Shown one piece after another: positions 21,561 through 36,689 of a DNA stretch of 64,000 nt; the first letter of the stretch is position 1, and every line of letters begins with the position of its first letter. The position numbers and the translations under genes are program-made. The notes beneath the pieces are model-generated. The model did not search any database, was not told where the DNA came from, and saw only the letters and a program-made list of their open reading frames with translations. Source of the stretch: Apteryx mantelli (taxonomy: Eukaryota; Chordata; Aves; Apterygiformes; Apterygidae); assembly GCF_036417845.1 (NCBI RefSeq), contig NC_089980.1, positions 48,606,501 through 48,670,500 on the forward strand. The letters are read 5' to 3'.

Positions 21561-24500
21561 TTCCCCAAATGTCCTTCCTGAATGCCTTCTAAACATATCA
21601 TTCCCTGAGGCAGCAAGATTCGCCTAAGTGATCCTCACCTCCAAGCATCAGCTCACCACTCCTTGAGTAGTGCTGATCCAGTTGTTTGTAGGGCTCTACC
21701 ATCGGCTGTATCCATGAAGCAACTCAGTCTAAGGACAAAACACCAACTAGGGGAGGGAAGGACAGAGAAGGGTTTTTGTTTTGTGGTTTAGTCCAGATCA
21801 TTGTGTTGATCTGATTCACAGAGCAACACTACAAAACCAGCTTCTTGTGTTTGAGATCGCTGAACATCTCATTAGTCAAGCTGGTCTCCTACTACCATCC
21901 TGTCCTTCCTACACACTGGGATCATTTCCAGTTGTGCTCATAATACTGTATAACTCCTCTTAACTACTTTTCTCTTAGACTTCCCTTTCCCTTTTGCTAC
22001 CAATTCTCAAAGTAAAGTCTGTTTTCTCTGAGGCCACTTTCTTTGATCTTCCACTCTCCCTTCTCCTTTGTAAAATCTTCTAGCACTTTTTAAAAAAGTT
22101 GCAATAATAAGCAATAGATATTTTTTCTCCAGTTTGAAGTAAACAGGAATTGTCTCTCATTTCCTCAGGCTTCAAGTTAACTTTTAAAATTATTCTTTAC
22201 AATTTACAGTTACAGGAGACTGTAAGGAGTCTGCAAATTCTGATGTAGCTTGCAGGGCAGACTGGTATCTTCAGCGTGTTTCCTTCACCCCTTTGCTCCA
22301 GAAGTTTGCCTTTCTTGCCTTCTTTTCCACCTCTGCATCACCCCTTTTCCACATGTAGTCCCCTGTCATTCCCAGTGACAAGGCTGTTTATAAACCTATG
22401 ACTCTGGCTCGATCTTTTATAAGGAATGAGGACTACACAAGCTTCCTTGGGCCATGCGTGTTTGCTAAGGCCTGCACTGTCTTGTTAGGCAATGGCTTGG
22501 CAAGCACCATCTTGTATGTGGTGCTGCGAATCCTCTCTCTTCACAGCAACTGCGAAACTTTACACCAAACTGGGCAGACTTATCTTGTTTAGCAAGGCAC
22601 GACACAAACTCTCGAGTCTCCATCTACTTTTTCACTGTCAGCTATATTTCTTTAAAAAACACCTGCTGGAGCAAAACGAGCCATGTAAATTTCAGCTTCC
22701 ACAAACAAGAAATGAGACTTTTAGAGCTGCAGAGTGACACCTGAAAAACAAGAGGGGCATCAAAAAAACTACAGGGGCACCAAAACTGAAGACAAGTTTT
22801 TTTTTTTTTTTTGCTTATGTAAAAGATCATTACGGTAGCTCCGACATAGTCTTGAGACTTGTGGTTGGCAAATGGAAGAGTCCTTCTGTCTGTAGACATC
22901 TCCAGTTTCGCTCCACCTCACTGGGTTAAAAAAAAGAACAAAAGTAAAGTCTCTAAGCCAGTTTGCATTCCTGCCTGTGAAACTTAAAATTAGATAGGTA
23001 GATTTCAAAATAGCAAACATCAAGGGAATGCCAAAGCTCTGATTTTAAATGGGAGGCTTCCAGCAGTCTTCACTAAAGGCAAAGGTTAACCTGTCTCCCT
23101 AAATAGTTTTGCCAAGGCAAGATTGCAACAAATTATTCTGTGGGAAAGCAGTAGGATGATTTACAGTTTTTCCTTGTCCAATAGGAAGACAAGAAATGCC
23201 AGGATCTGCTGCCAACTTCAGCTCTGCAAGGGAGGTTCCCACCTTAATCAGCTTTAGATGCTCACAAGAAAATACATTGCTGTTTCTTTTAAAATCTTGT
23301 TTTTCAGGTTTGAAGATGCTGGCTTTTTAAAATGTGTATCTGCAAAATACTGCATTTGAAGTAACAAGCTTTTTAAATAAGAGATTAATCTAGATGCAGG
23401 AGCTGAACTAATGTAACTGCTATCCCGTCTTGTACATAAGAGACTTCAGTGTAAGCAATAGCACTGTATGATGAGATATTTAAAGATTTCAGTACTTTAT
23501 GTAAAGCCTCTTTTAGCCAAACTGCCTCTGTCCAAAATAGCTTTGATTGCTAGAATTTCTTGCCAATGTCTTTGAGAAACAGAAGCATGTATGCGTACAT
23601 ACACACACACATGAGCTTTCTTCTCCTTTCTAATTCCTTAAGTAAAATGGAGCTTGTATCCCTCTGCTTGCTTCTCCTGTTCCACCTGGAGCCTCTGGCA
23701 GGATCTGAGGAATCCACACATGCATTTGTAAGAGCACTTGCATGTCCCTTGATTTGCTACAGCTGGTGTTCTGTTGGTGTCCTTCCTGTCAATTTTTATA
23801 TATTTCTGGGACACTGCTCTTTAAGGTAAAGTTTCTCATACCCATTTATAACTTTAGGGGACTTTTTGTTTACTAGAGTGGAAAATGAAGATGTCATTCC
23901 CTAAGTACTTTTTAATTAAAATAATAATAAGGTGGCTGAAATAATGCATTACAATGTTAATTACACAATGCTATATAAGGAAGATTTTTTTTACCCTATC
24001 ATGGTAATTGTCTTGTACCCCAGAGCATGAAATAAGATCACTGGCTTGCATCATTACAAAAGTTACTACAGAACCCATAAAAATAGATCATGAGTAGGCA
24101 GAAGTGCTGGGAAATGAGGCTGATTAATAATGCACGGATAATTCACTGCAGAAGATGAAAAATTCTGGTGGTGAGTGTATGAGGAATGAAAACCCCCAGG
24201 TATCTAGGTATCAGCTACAGTCACCCAGCACTGTAAGACTGTGAGAATAAATTTTCCTGGAACAAAGCCCACAGTTCTTAGTGTCACGGGATGTCTTATG
24301 CTTAATTTATGCAAAATATTATTTTATCATCAAGATGGAACAGGCCCCGAAAAGCCATGCCATAGAGAACTTGCAAATTTGTAATAAACAAGACTGTTTA
24401 GACTGGGACAAAAAAGAGGAGCTTAAAACTAAAACTGTGCTTCCTGAATTCAGTTCAACAGAGAGTTGTTTGCCATGTGACAGTTCAGTAATATTTTATT

Positions 24501-27500
24501 TCCAGGAAAACAAATTTTACAGAATAAAAAATAATAATCAAGAGCACAAAGTAGAATGGATGCAAGTACTGAAATTTAGTAATATGGATGAAAGTCAAGC
24601 AATGCAAAATATTTGACATCTTTTTAAATTGAGATATTACCTAACCCTTTTGAAAAAAATTCTGCAGACCATCTTATCTGAAAACATATATATGTAGGAA
24701 TTGTCTTGTGGCATGTTACCATATCTGGTTTCATTTTCAACCAAATAAAATTGGGTTTAAGAATAATAAATAAACAAAGTTATCCCCGCCACCCCCCATT
24801 TTGTTTGTTTCTAAATCTGGAGATTATAAAACATCAGATGATAGCCCATGACAACTGCAACTCCTCCCACACGCATTTTTTTATAAGCTGTGTCCACATT
24901 CCTGTTAATATACAACTCTAAACAATCTGTCGAAGAAATAAAGGCACCATAGACCTATAGAAATACAGCAGAGATCACAGCTTTTGATTGCCAGTCGGCA
25001 GTCAAACTCTTCATTCAATCCATGCTGCAGTTGCCACTTCTCAGACTGAACTTGTAACACTTACAGGTATGAAAAGACTGAGCATCCTACAGTTTTTCAG
25101 CTACACTCCTGCTTTCTTTGACAGAGACCAATGAAGAAAGTGTAGGGGAAAAGCACATTTTTCTGATGGCATTAAGTAATAACCAACCTTGCATTAGAAA
25201 GTTCTGTAATAAAAGTGGTCCCGCAGTAAATTAAGAGATTAAAAAACAGGGCGCCCTTGCTAGGTACTGCAGAGCTCTGCCCTATCTGACATCTCGCTAG
25301 TCATTTTGATGGTAATAATTAAAGCAATTTGAAATTTGAAAAGTCCACCCTGAGATAAGTGCATACAATTTCTCCCATGGATGCAAAGAAGTAATTTAAA
25401 GGCAACTAAGAAATTACAAAGTGAAATTAAGGGTCCAGAAAATCCAAACTAATCAATACCTGAGAAGTAATCTGAGTTTCAGATATTCAATGGTAAGTTA
25501 AAACCTGAAATACAGCAATGCTAAAAGAAGCAGAGGAATGAATGTTTTGCTCAGTGAATGGCTAATGTGGAAGATATTGGCAATGCAGAAACTACAGATC
25601 AGATAGAAGGAGATAAAAAGCTCTCGGCATTTGAAAGTCTCATTTAAAACATCACACTCCAGTTCAGAAACTTCACTATAATGAATACACTGACAAATTG
25701 CAGCAGGCTCCAAGAGACGATGAGAATTATCCAGGAGTGGGATGGAGATACTTACCAGGAAAAATCAAAAGTGCAAAGTGTGTATTAACATATTTATAAA
25801 GCGCAAGCTAAAAATAGCTACAGAGGCTGGATAGCATGTTATGAATATCTGAGGATGTAAACCCCTGGGACTGGAGAGTGAAGGATTTAGAATACCAAAA
25901 GAGCTGCGTCCCTGAGCAAACTTGGCTGAAGGAGTGACTAGCACACCTCATTGCTCACAACAAGGGAGGTTTTTGGAGGAGAAGGATGCCAGGGGTTCGA
26001 TACCCTAGCAGTGGATAGGACATCTAACACTGAGCTTGTGAGAGGTAGGTAGGACAAAGCACCAGAACATAACTGTGAGGAAACAATAACACTATGTGGA
26101 GGCAAGAATAAGGGGGCGGATAGATAGCTCACCTGTTCTTTGCTATCTGCAACCTTCAATATTATGGTGAATTGTCTAGCCACCTTTCCCTCTGCTATTC
26201 AATTACCTTTTGAATATAACAACAGATTCTATTAGTTCTTAAAGTTAATATTCCCTGTATCTTGTTTAAGCAAGGTCATTATAAAGGAAAAGCACCTATA
26301 TGATCTTATTAGCTAAAATATCTTGCAAGCACAAACATACAGTCATTCATTGTTATTCTCTGTGGTTTATCAATTTTATTTGCCTACAGAGCTGCTTGGC
26401 GGCCAGCCGAGGCCTGGTGCCCACACCCGCATACCTCTGTTCAGTGCATTTAACTGGCAGTGTTCATGCAGAGTAAAGTACAAGTAATTTTCTTCTTTCA
26501 GACTGTATAAAGTCTGTTCATGTGCACAGAAGGACTCCGAGATTGTCCAGTTTTATACATTGGCAAAACCAAGACCACTCATTTTTGCCACATTTATAAA
26601 TCACAGATGAACTATATAGGTGCTTTTGTTCTCAAGAGTCTTGTAGCTTTCTTTGATTTGATAATGTATTCCATCTTTTGGCCTCCAAAGACTTTGCTCT
26701 TTCCCAGTACTATCTTGAACAGCTCCTGTGTAACGCCATCTATTTGCTGTACCTGTTTTCTTTATATTAAGGATTAAAAAGGTCAGACCTCAACAAAACT
26801 CCGATCTTCATCCCAGAAACTACAGCTGCTTGGCACAACCTCTCTCACACTCTGCAAGCAGAACACACACTTATTCTTACCAGCCCCACAGCAGGTCTAA
26901 CACCTTTGCCCCATCATAACTTCCCTTGAAGCCAACCACTCCCATGAATGCTGCATCCTCAGGAAGTGTCAGAGCAGAAGGGAAAGGAACTCCTGAGGTG
27001 GGGAGAAGCAATGGCACTGCGGTGGAGCTTGTCTCCCTCCTGCTCATACTGAAAGGCAGAGAAGAGAGCACACTGTTTAGTTTCATACAGATACTCTTGC
27101 TCAGCGTGGACATCCTGTGCAGGAGAACTGTTGCAGAGTTTTGGGAGTGAGAGCAGAAAGCCAAATGCCAAAAGCCCGTGCTCCCTGCCACCATACCCTG
27201 CAGAGGTATTTCTGTGCTGAAATAGGGGTGGGAAGCAACACTTTGGGGCTGAATACCTTCTTCTGCATCTCCCATGTAGCCACTATTATGTAGCCCCTAA
27301 ACAAGCTCTCATAGTATAGCTCCAACTGAATTTGAATCTATCTGTAATATGGCCAAAAGCAAGATGTCTTTCATCTTCCTCACAGAAAAGATACTAATGG
27401 ATCTCTAGTATCTGTAAAGTTGGAATGGGGCACATTTTCCAAAATCTGCAGCTCACAAATACATCCGGTCAAGGTTTCCAGAGAATTGCCACAAGACTGA

Positions 27501-30500
27501 TGAACTACATCCACTTGTTCATTTCTATAGAAAGCAGCAGGTCAGCTTTCAGACCTTGCCACTGCCTTGCCACAGGACTGAGCTTAGAGCTGAGCAGTCA
27601 GCACATGTAACATTTATTTCCATCTGAGGATGGAAATAAAAACACCGAAGGCAGTGCAGAGCCAGCAAATTCTCCTCATTTTATGGAGCTGACCTGCTCA
27701 GCTGCATGCAGAACTGAACTGTGAGAAATACTAAAGAGCCAAATGGTCCTACAATGCAGAGAAAATCTGCAGTGCAGCATGTTTTTGTCATGTTCTTGAC
27801 ACACCTCTGACACCGCCAGCTGCCTGGCCTGTAGAGCCCTGCAGCAGTTGTATGTCAGAACAAAACCTCTCTTCCCAGGGCAGAGCCAAATCTCTCCCAC
27901 TTTTCTGAAGTGCTGGGATAGCTTGAAGGTGTCTAACCTGGACTGAGAATCAGTTATTTAAGGTTTTACTTTAGTGGTACCATCTTATTTTTCACCTACC
28001 AAAGCTTGCTTGACTCATACAAAATAATGAGTTGACAATATTAACAGCTTTCTCTATACAGCTGAGCATGTACAGGGTGGATAAGAGTAAAAGGTACCCT
28101 TCTGATATTCTCTGATGCTCTCCTGCAGAGCGCAGGGCCTAAGACTGCCCTGGGTGGTTTGGATGATTTTTCTCACTCATGTTAGCATTTTATTCTTCTC
28201 TAGCTAAGAAGTTCCCAAGGTGTGGGAAACCATTTTTACAAGATTTTTTTAAAGGAAAAGAACAGCTTACATGGCTGTGGTAGCAGAGTCTGCTGTGTGC
28301 TGATTCTTGTCTGAACAAGGGCAGATAGCTCCAAGTGAGCAGGTACTGCGTGATGGCCAGGGAGCAACTGCCTGACAGCAGCTAACTACCTGTCTACTAG
28401 GGAAGCACATTTATAAAGGTCCTTACTCATGAATCACTTCCTGAGCTTTAGGTAAACACTTTCACAACAGCAATTGCAGCCACTCAACAGGACTGGGTTG
28501 CTGTATACCATGCGTTGAACTGCTCCTCTTAAAATACCAACAGCAGGAGCCCAGGTGATGCCTGAACCTGCACTGCCAGCTCAGGATGGTGGAGCAGGAA
28601 AAGATAAGGGCAGAGAACAAGATAAAACATAGGGTGCTGGTGAAATCAAATATGCTTTGGGTAGGCAAGAGGATTACGCTGGGGGCATGTGGTGGGTGGG
28701 AGAAGCAAAGGGTTGGGATCTCACTGAGGAGAGTTATATGGACAAGAAAGTAGGGGGTCTGAGGTAGCTACTCTTGTCTGTGGAGCAGGACGTGCAGCAG
28801 GTGGGTCCGTACCTGGATCTGAGGGTCTACTGAAGGGGAAGGAGTGCACTAGGAGGACAGAGGCAGGCAGGAGTGGAAGCACACCTTTTTGGACCCATCC
28901 TTACGGTCTGGAAAAAAGCATCCTGGCAATACCCACCAATGCTGAAACCCAAAGAAGTTTAAGTTTGAGACCTCCCTGCTCTGGTTCAGTCTTAATTTAC
29001 AAATTATCTGCAATTGTAAGCTCAGTGTAATCTTCATAATGATATTACTATGCAGACTATAGCAACTATGCAGAAACTAAGTAAATCAATGAGAAAGATT
29101 TACTAACAAAACACAACACAAGTAACAGTCTGAGATATAATGTCTCCTTGATGATACTATGCTCAGAAACTCTCTCTGAGCTCCCCCTAGTGAACTGTAT
29201 TGGTTTTCTATGCTCAAAGATGTCTACTGGCTACTGTGTAGCTCTATTGTTTGAATAGATAAGTTCAAAACAAATACATTTAAAACAAATAGGCAACAAA
29301 GGATCTTTAGCACTATCCCAAAGCAGTTCATATCAGTTTTGCCTCACAAAATTAAGTTCCTCTTTTTAGAAATTGCCAGAAAAGTAAAAACTACAGTAGA
29401 GAAGGAATACAGTTTTAACAGTGTTAGGGACAAGTTGAAACTAGACTATTTCTAAAGATCTTGCAAAACAAAAGCAGCAAGCATGTATGATTTCCTACTG
29501 TAGATAATACAAATTAAATATTCTCTAAAGTAGCATTTCAAGAACAGGGTTTGGTGGAAAGCAGAAGAGGAGGCCTTTGGTCATCATGTGTGCAAAAACA
29601 TCTACACAGAGCAGGCATATAAATCAGTTCACTTGATATCTTTTATCAAATCAGCAAACAGTTGACTCACTAATTAAAAAAAAATTCAAACTGCCCAATT
29701 TTTAAATGGCATATGAGCTCTAAAAAATGGTCACTGTAAGCTTTAAAAGGAGAGTCTACATCCATTTAAGTGTCAGAGTTTGGGGTCCTCCCTAATAACA
29801 TCCCCTTTTCAAACTTTAAAAAGTTGTTTACGGTTGCTCCATTTTCAAACCAAAAGTTTTAAAAACTGAAAATGAAAAAAAAAAAGTTTCTTATTGTCTT
29901 ACTGAGCATGTGACTTGAGACATGTACATTCATCTTAATGGCATTTCTTTGCCTGCCAGTTATATATTCCTGGAATGAGGAATGGAAGCAGTGTTTTTGT
30001 ATGCAATGAGCTCAAGCTACAGAGGCTACGAAGTGTTGCCCCAGTTCCTCACACACACATCTGCCTGTGTTTTTCCCACAATGAGGGAAGAAAGGAATAC
30101 TTTAACCAAAACAACACTTGACTATCTAGTGCTCAGCATAAGCATCTTGTCCAGCTCTACTGCTTATTTGCTATGAAGTTGTACACAGTGGATGTTACCT
30201 ATCTCTGACTTGGTACAGGCTCAAGCATGCTGGAGCCCTTGTCTCAGTTGCAACTTCTTGTCTAGGCACAACCACAACAGAAAGCAATTGACACTGGCAT
30301 TAATGTTTCCTGACATTGCTGTTCTTTGGCTTGTCAATTCTACTATGTTCATGAGACCAAATTTTGTTGCATCATTCAACCACAACCATGAATTAACTTC
30401 TGTTCATATGAACGATGAATATCCTTTTTCAGGATTCCTGCACTACTAGATAAATCCCTATCTCCCAGATATATGCCACTAACAATCTTTTACTGTCCTA

Positions 30501-33500
30501 TCCACTTCTGGATACAGCAGAGAGGTAATTCCCTCGCGGTTCCTGTCCTCCGCCCTGCCTGGACTTCATTTCTGGAGTTCTTGAATACAGGTACACATTT
30601 AGGAGTGGGCATGACAGCAGCTGCGAAGTAGATTAGAGCAGGGTGAGTGGCTGTTACCCATCAGCCAAGGGAGTGAAAGCTGTAGGGGAAGTCAACTTAC
30701 CCAAATGAGGAAGAGAAGGAAGAGCTGGAGCTTTGCATTTAACATTACAGAGCAAGCAGTATTTCCCTGCCCACCACACCGGCCTCATCATAGGCTCACA
30801 AAGAGGAAGATTGTTTCTTTGTTTTTAATAAAGACCTCAGAGGGAGAGGGAGCACCCAAAGGCTGGGGTGATAGGAGCCATTGCACTGTCTCTTCACTTC
30901 CTGGGTATTTGATTATGCACTAAGAGTTTAATAGTACTTTTCAACATAGTTGCTCTGTCCTGCCTTAAAAAAAAACAACAGTAATTCAGGCTTCCAAGGA
31001 GACTCACAGCTCCATTGACATCTGTGCTCAATCAGCAGCCCTAAATGCTGCTTACAATATGCAAAAGTTGGGCCTAAGTTTATTTTTTAGCTGAAATGAC
31101 TAAAGCTGAATGCGCTGCAATACCTAACAAAAAATATATAGTGTGTGGAATGAAATGTACTGTACAAGTAATTTGGAGCAACATGGTCAGACTCCATATC
31201 AGAGAAAGCACAGGAGGCTGGAATCATTTGGTCTGGAGCTATGAAAACATGAAGGAGGCATAAAACCAAGTTAATGGCAGCATGCCAGGGCCTTGTTAAA
31301 AAACAACAGCCATCATTAAAACGAAGTAAGTGCTGATGTAGCACCACCAAAGGCCCCTTAATGGACCAGACAGAGTACAGTTACATTTCATTACATACCA
31401 AACAACAATACCTGCCCCACCAGAAAGGTTATTTCTAACGATCACAGGGTTCCATTCCCTTGGTAAATATTAAGAGCTCTGATTCTCCTTCTTGCCCTTT
31501 ATTTTTTGTATACAATACACAGAAATTTGTCTTTTCATGAAAAATGACCCATCTTCTTCATAGAAATAGATAATAAGATCCAGTAGATGAAGCTTAAGCT
31601 GAAATTAGGACATTTTAGCTTAAAAATACCTCATTAGGATTTAAGCATTTAAGTCATCTCTGAAAATGGACCGTAGATGCTCATTGCCCATCATAATTAC
31701 CAGTTAAAAACAGATACTAAACCTGCATGCCTGAATCAGATAATATTACAAATAACCTGAAATATACTTTCAAGCGTTAATGAGGTAAATTGGTGCACAA
31801 ATGGTTTTCACCAAAATCACCTGGAGTAGAGTTCATTCAGCATTGCTCCGATCTGAGGAGCAGACTTCTGCCTCCTAGCTGGTATTAGAACCACACACCA
31901 TGGACTTATTTTCCTCTCATTCACACCTAACATCCTTACCTGTATTCTTATGTGACCAGTTTGTAACAGATGTATTCTCATAAAAGGAATATTATTACTT
32001 CAACCAGTTTTGTTTCAGCTGTAGCCATTGGTCTGGCAGGCTGTAGTTATATGGCAGACATTTCTTGCTTGTATGCATCACCTATCTAATAATTTCTGGT
32101 GACAACGTCTCTATCCTCCGAGAAAGGAAACCAATTCCGGTAAAACCAGCAGATGGCAGTGCTCAGTTGTTTGACCTCTGTTTTTGACGATTTACTGTTT
32201 CACATTGTGCTGACATTGGTCTGCGGACTTTAAGTATATGCTCGGTCCTATTTAGAATAGCTTTTCGTCTTTGGGGTCTGAACTGCAAAGCTGTTGTCCT
32301 TTATTTAGATGTAACTAGGGAGAGGGTAGGAAAAATCCAAAGAAGGGCAAAGTGAGTAAAAGGTTCTATTTTTGAAGCAGTGTTTTGGAAAGAACATACT
32401 GTACGGAGGTCAGCATTTGCTTTTAAATAATTGAATAAAAACCTGGATACTCACTTAGTTTTATGGTGTCTGCTTAAAACTAAGCACAAGTGTGTATGAT
32501 AATGTTTTACTCCTTATCACTTTCTCTGAGATTATGGGTTAACTTTGCTTTTGTAGGAGTCCCCAATACCAATCATTCTCAAGTCGGCAGCCTACACGCA
32601 TGCCTCTCGTTGGGATAGCACGGGAGATGGAAGGGGTGAAAGCAAAAACACTAATTTCTGCCAAAAATAAGACTGCAGCTGAACATATGCACAACTAGAC
32701 TAAACACAATGAGAAGGCCTCATTATAGCTGGCCTCTTACTTAAACAAGATTGTCTCTAGCTTCCCATTTGCTCCAGCTACCATAAGCCACCCAGCTGTG
32801 CCAGGGTTGCTCCCTTTCTCCCTCTGACTTGTGGCCTCTTCTAACTTGCTTCCTCTTTGCTGTCTCCCAGGTGCCTTTGAAAGCACTTTGTCTGCAGACA
32901 GAGCGTGACCGCATGCCATCAGCCGGCTACCCATAGTTTATTTTACACTTCTGATTGACAAGGAGGGAGAATACCTCTCCTCAACTTGACATGGTGTCAT
33001 TATAACACTTCATCAAGAGTTATTTTTAATTCTGCCCAAGTATCTTTCAAAAATTTGTAGCCTAAACTTTTTGTTTGCAAATAACTAAAAGTTCCTTGTG
33101 TGCATGGCGTTTAGCTTCCTCGGATAACCCTTGGAGGATCCTCCAAGGACCTTTGGGGATAGGGTTTGATGCAAAACATTTTAATAGCTGCTTCATCTTT
33201 GCAATACCTGTTTTGCTGGCTAAATGATTGATTTAACACTATTTTATAGACATGAAACAAGTAATACTTGTTGTACGCTGTAATGGATGATAAATACTGA
33301 ATCTGAAATATTCAAATATTATGAATAGATAACAAAAATGATATTTGCTTTCTAGTTTTTGAGTCTTTAAGCTTCTTAAAAAGTTTGTTTCTCCTTAGCC
33401 ACAAGGGACAGAAACTTTTATATTAAAAAGATTAGTCTCTAATAAGAGCATGCACCCTTTAATTGAGACTACAGGAAAAAAATACTGTAGGACCTGTGAT

Positions 33501-36500
33501 ATAACATGAAGAGTGGAAAATACAACACAAAACATAGGCCTTCAGCTCTGATCATCAGTTGCCTAGAGGCAAGTGATTGCATAAAATATCTATCTGAAAG
33601 TCCAGCTAAAATACCATGTAATCACTTAGCAGCAGATAAGGATTCTGGATCACAAAGAGTATATTCCTAAATGATCCTACAAATAAGGCCTATGAGGAGC
33701 TTCTCTCTCATTCAAACCCCAAAGTCATCGCTGCAGTGGTCTCAGTTTTATTCCCTCCCACTCTCCTGGGTCCTTTTGCTTTCTCTCAGGCTGAGCCAGC
33801 TTCACTATTAAATACAGTTGCCTCTCTCCCGCATGCGGACAGTTCACTACAGCAGCCAAACAGTATGGCACAGGACTCTGGTCTCTGCTGGGTATGGATG
33901 GCACAAAGGCCACAGACAGCTTCTAAATGTACTCTTAGAGGGAAAAAACAGCAGATACTTTCATAGTGAACATGTTATTACAATCCTTGTCATTAATCAC
34001 CAAGCAGCTCCTGCTGATTTTACTGCTCTAGAAACCCACCAGAGGCACCTGTGCACTTTGAGGTCTGTCCAAGACTCCACCAACCTTCTGGCCAAGCAGC
34101 AACACTGCCACCTGTGTCCAAATCTCCAGTGTACTCAAAGAAAGATGAAATTACCTTAACTTCACTGGAATTTATAAACAGTGAAAAATCAGTATTCCTT
34201 ACCTATCCCAGCTCAGCTATCCAGGAAATTAGTCATGGACTGATGGAGCCAGGGCAAATTCCCACGGTAGGTGGAACCAAAAAAGTCATAGTCATCCCCC
34301 TCACAGTGGCAATGTCTTATCCAGGGTAGGCTGAATACTGCTCCTCCCCAAAACCTGCTACAAGTCAGATAAATTGCTGAAAAGCTTTGAGAGAATTGAC
34401 TGTTCTTCCCAAGACTAACAAAGTGAGAGCAAGCAAGAAATAATCAGACATCTGGAGGGCAGGACAGGCAGGGCACTAGCAAGAACCTGTTTTCTGTCTT
34501 CTTCCACTTTTTAAAAGGGACACTCATTCCTTTCAGTGTAGCAAACCAATTACACAACATCATAGGTTTCAAATCTCTAATTACAGTGGATGCTTCTGCC
34601 TCAATATTGCTGGAGGGAAACATTCATGCAATGAAGCCATGGTATCTGTGACACCAATATCATGTGTCACGCTGGTCAGAAACTAGTTCACAGCCAAGTT
34701 TTAGTGTCACCATTCCTGGTGGTAATTATGCCTTACAATTTAAAAAGAATCATCTTCAAGGCTGTGTATAAACAAAAATGTTTTCACATGAAACAAGGAA
34801 AACAATAAGCAAAATATTATAAGATTTATTAATAATCTGTGACACATTTTCAAAAAATCTAATTACTTAACAGTCAGAGGATAAAAATGCAGTGATAATG
34901 AATAGTCTAATCTTTTATAACTGGAACTAGGTCAACAAAAAATTAAATTACCCAGATAGTATGGAAAGGATGAATTGTACAAAAATTAAAAACTGCCATT
35001 AAAATAGAGTTCCACTCTTGCTAATCCATCTTAGAGGAAAAAAACAATAATATCAGGATGTTGGGGTCATGAAAAGGAATTAGGAAATGTCATGCTGTTT
35101 TCCAGTTACTGAAATACGTTATTATAAAAAAAGAGAAAATTTACTCCAGGATAGTAAGATACCAAAACAATGGGAAAGTTACAGCAGCTGGTTATGGAAT
35201 TCTTTCACTATGTCTTTTGTTGAAAAAAATAGCAGATTGCTTGAAGTTAATTCATTTTGGTGCTAAATTGTAACAATATGATATTTTGCTTTTTCTTAGC
35301 ATTTTTTAAAATCAAGAGTGTCTTGAAGCATTTTACTAGTCCTAAGTATGTGTCACAGTACTATCAGAAGGTAAGATAGGTATTACTTCTAGCTTACAGT
35401 GGCAAACTGACATAAGTGTGTCAAATCTTTTGGAAATGAAATTCCTCTACAGGGCCTCACTGTAATGGTGGAAGAGAAATTAAGCACCCTTATGCCTCAG
35501 CATGTCTTGTAGAAATGCTGAGCTTGGGGATCATGGCTGCTTTACAGGGCTATTCCTTGTAGGTAAGTACAATGTCTATAGGAGGTGGAAGAAGGAGAGC
35601 AAGGTCTATCTGTGTACTTGACAGCTCTGCTTTACAGAGATGTACCATATACTGGAAGTGAAGCACACGCAGAAGCGTTTGTGGTATCAGGACCTGTACA
35701 CTGCCAAGTAATATAACACATCATGTGCTTTTAAGCAGCAAATATAATAATAATAAAATGCATACCTCCAAAATTGAAAGATCATCATTAATAAAATCGT
35801 AGAAGACTTTCTGTGCAAGAACAGTTGTGGGATTTCAAAAACTGGCATTGCTCTAGCTAGAGTAATGTTGCAACATTGTCAAAAGGATTTTCCTATTTTG
35901 CTATGATTTCATTTTGGAAGAAAATGACCTAATTTTCAAAGTGTTCTAATTCTGATGGAACTGCATATTTTAAAGTAATGCAGCTCTGTTGCAGCTTGTC
36001 TGAAGAGCTCTACTTGTTAAGGTTAAGTCAGTGAGCCAAGTCCCAGAAATAAGGCCACTTGTACTTTTTGATTTGGGCTTTTGGTGCATATGTATTACGA
36101 TACTGTCTTTAATTACATTAAAGTATGCTGTTGTCTCCAAGGATTGCTGTTCATGTGGTCACCAGAAAGCTATTCCATATTCTTTCTTCCTGCCTTATTC
36201 AGTGAGTGGATCCAGGCTAAAATGCCTCCTCCACACCAGGTTCTGCTTATGAAATTATTCGCTTGAAGTGATGGATTAGCATTAATCTTACTGCAGCATT
36301 TGAAGTCCTTATTGTAAATATTGAGGTAATATTTTAAAAAGGATACAAAGAATAGAAGTCTTGATCTCTGCCAACAAGACTGCATAGTGTTTTGAGAGAA
36401 GGCTGCACTACAATGCACATTAAACTTGTGCAAGTTAGGCCAAATACAGATATCATGTACAGGCCATTTGCTGTTTTGAGGGTGACTTTGAGCTTCAAAT

Positions 36501-36670
36501 GTAGTTACACTGGAAATTTGGAGTATATCTAAATCAAATGCTTCCTAGGGAAGAAAACTCAAAAGGAAGCAAGTAATTTCTTTTGATGATAACATGCAGT
36601 CCTGGTAACATTTAAAGGCCAGTCTATCAGCAATTTACTTGACAAAACAATGCTTCTCACAAAAACATAA
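21561..36670. other. Intergenic desert between SCCPDH and CNST, first part
   Basis: About 15 kb with no supported gene. All open frames are short, lack splice-bounded family matches and look random. No tRNA, snRNA or ERV was recognised. Unannotated long noncoding RNA or conserved regulatory elements could be present but cannot be shown from one sequence. Confidence 0.5.
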
Positions 36671-36689
36671 GCAGCAGCAGCAGCAGCAG
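36671..36689. repeat. (GCA)n / (CAG)n trinucleotide
   Basis: Six uninterrupted CAG units in intergenic DNA, a length-variable microsatellite candidate. Confidence 0.9.
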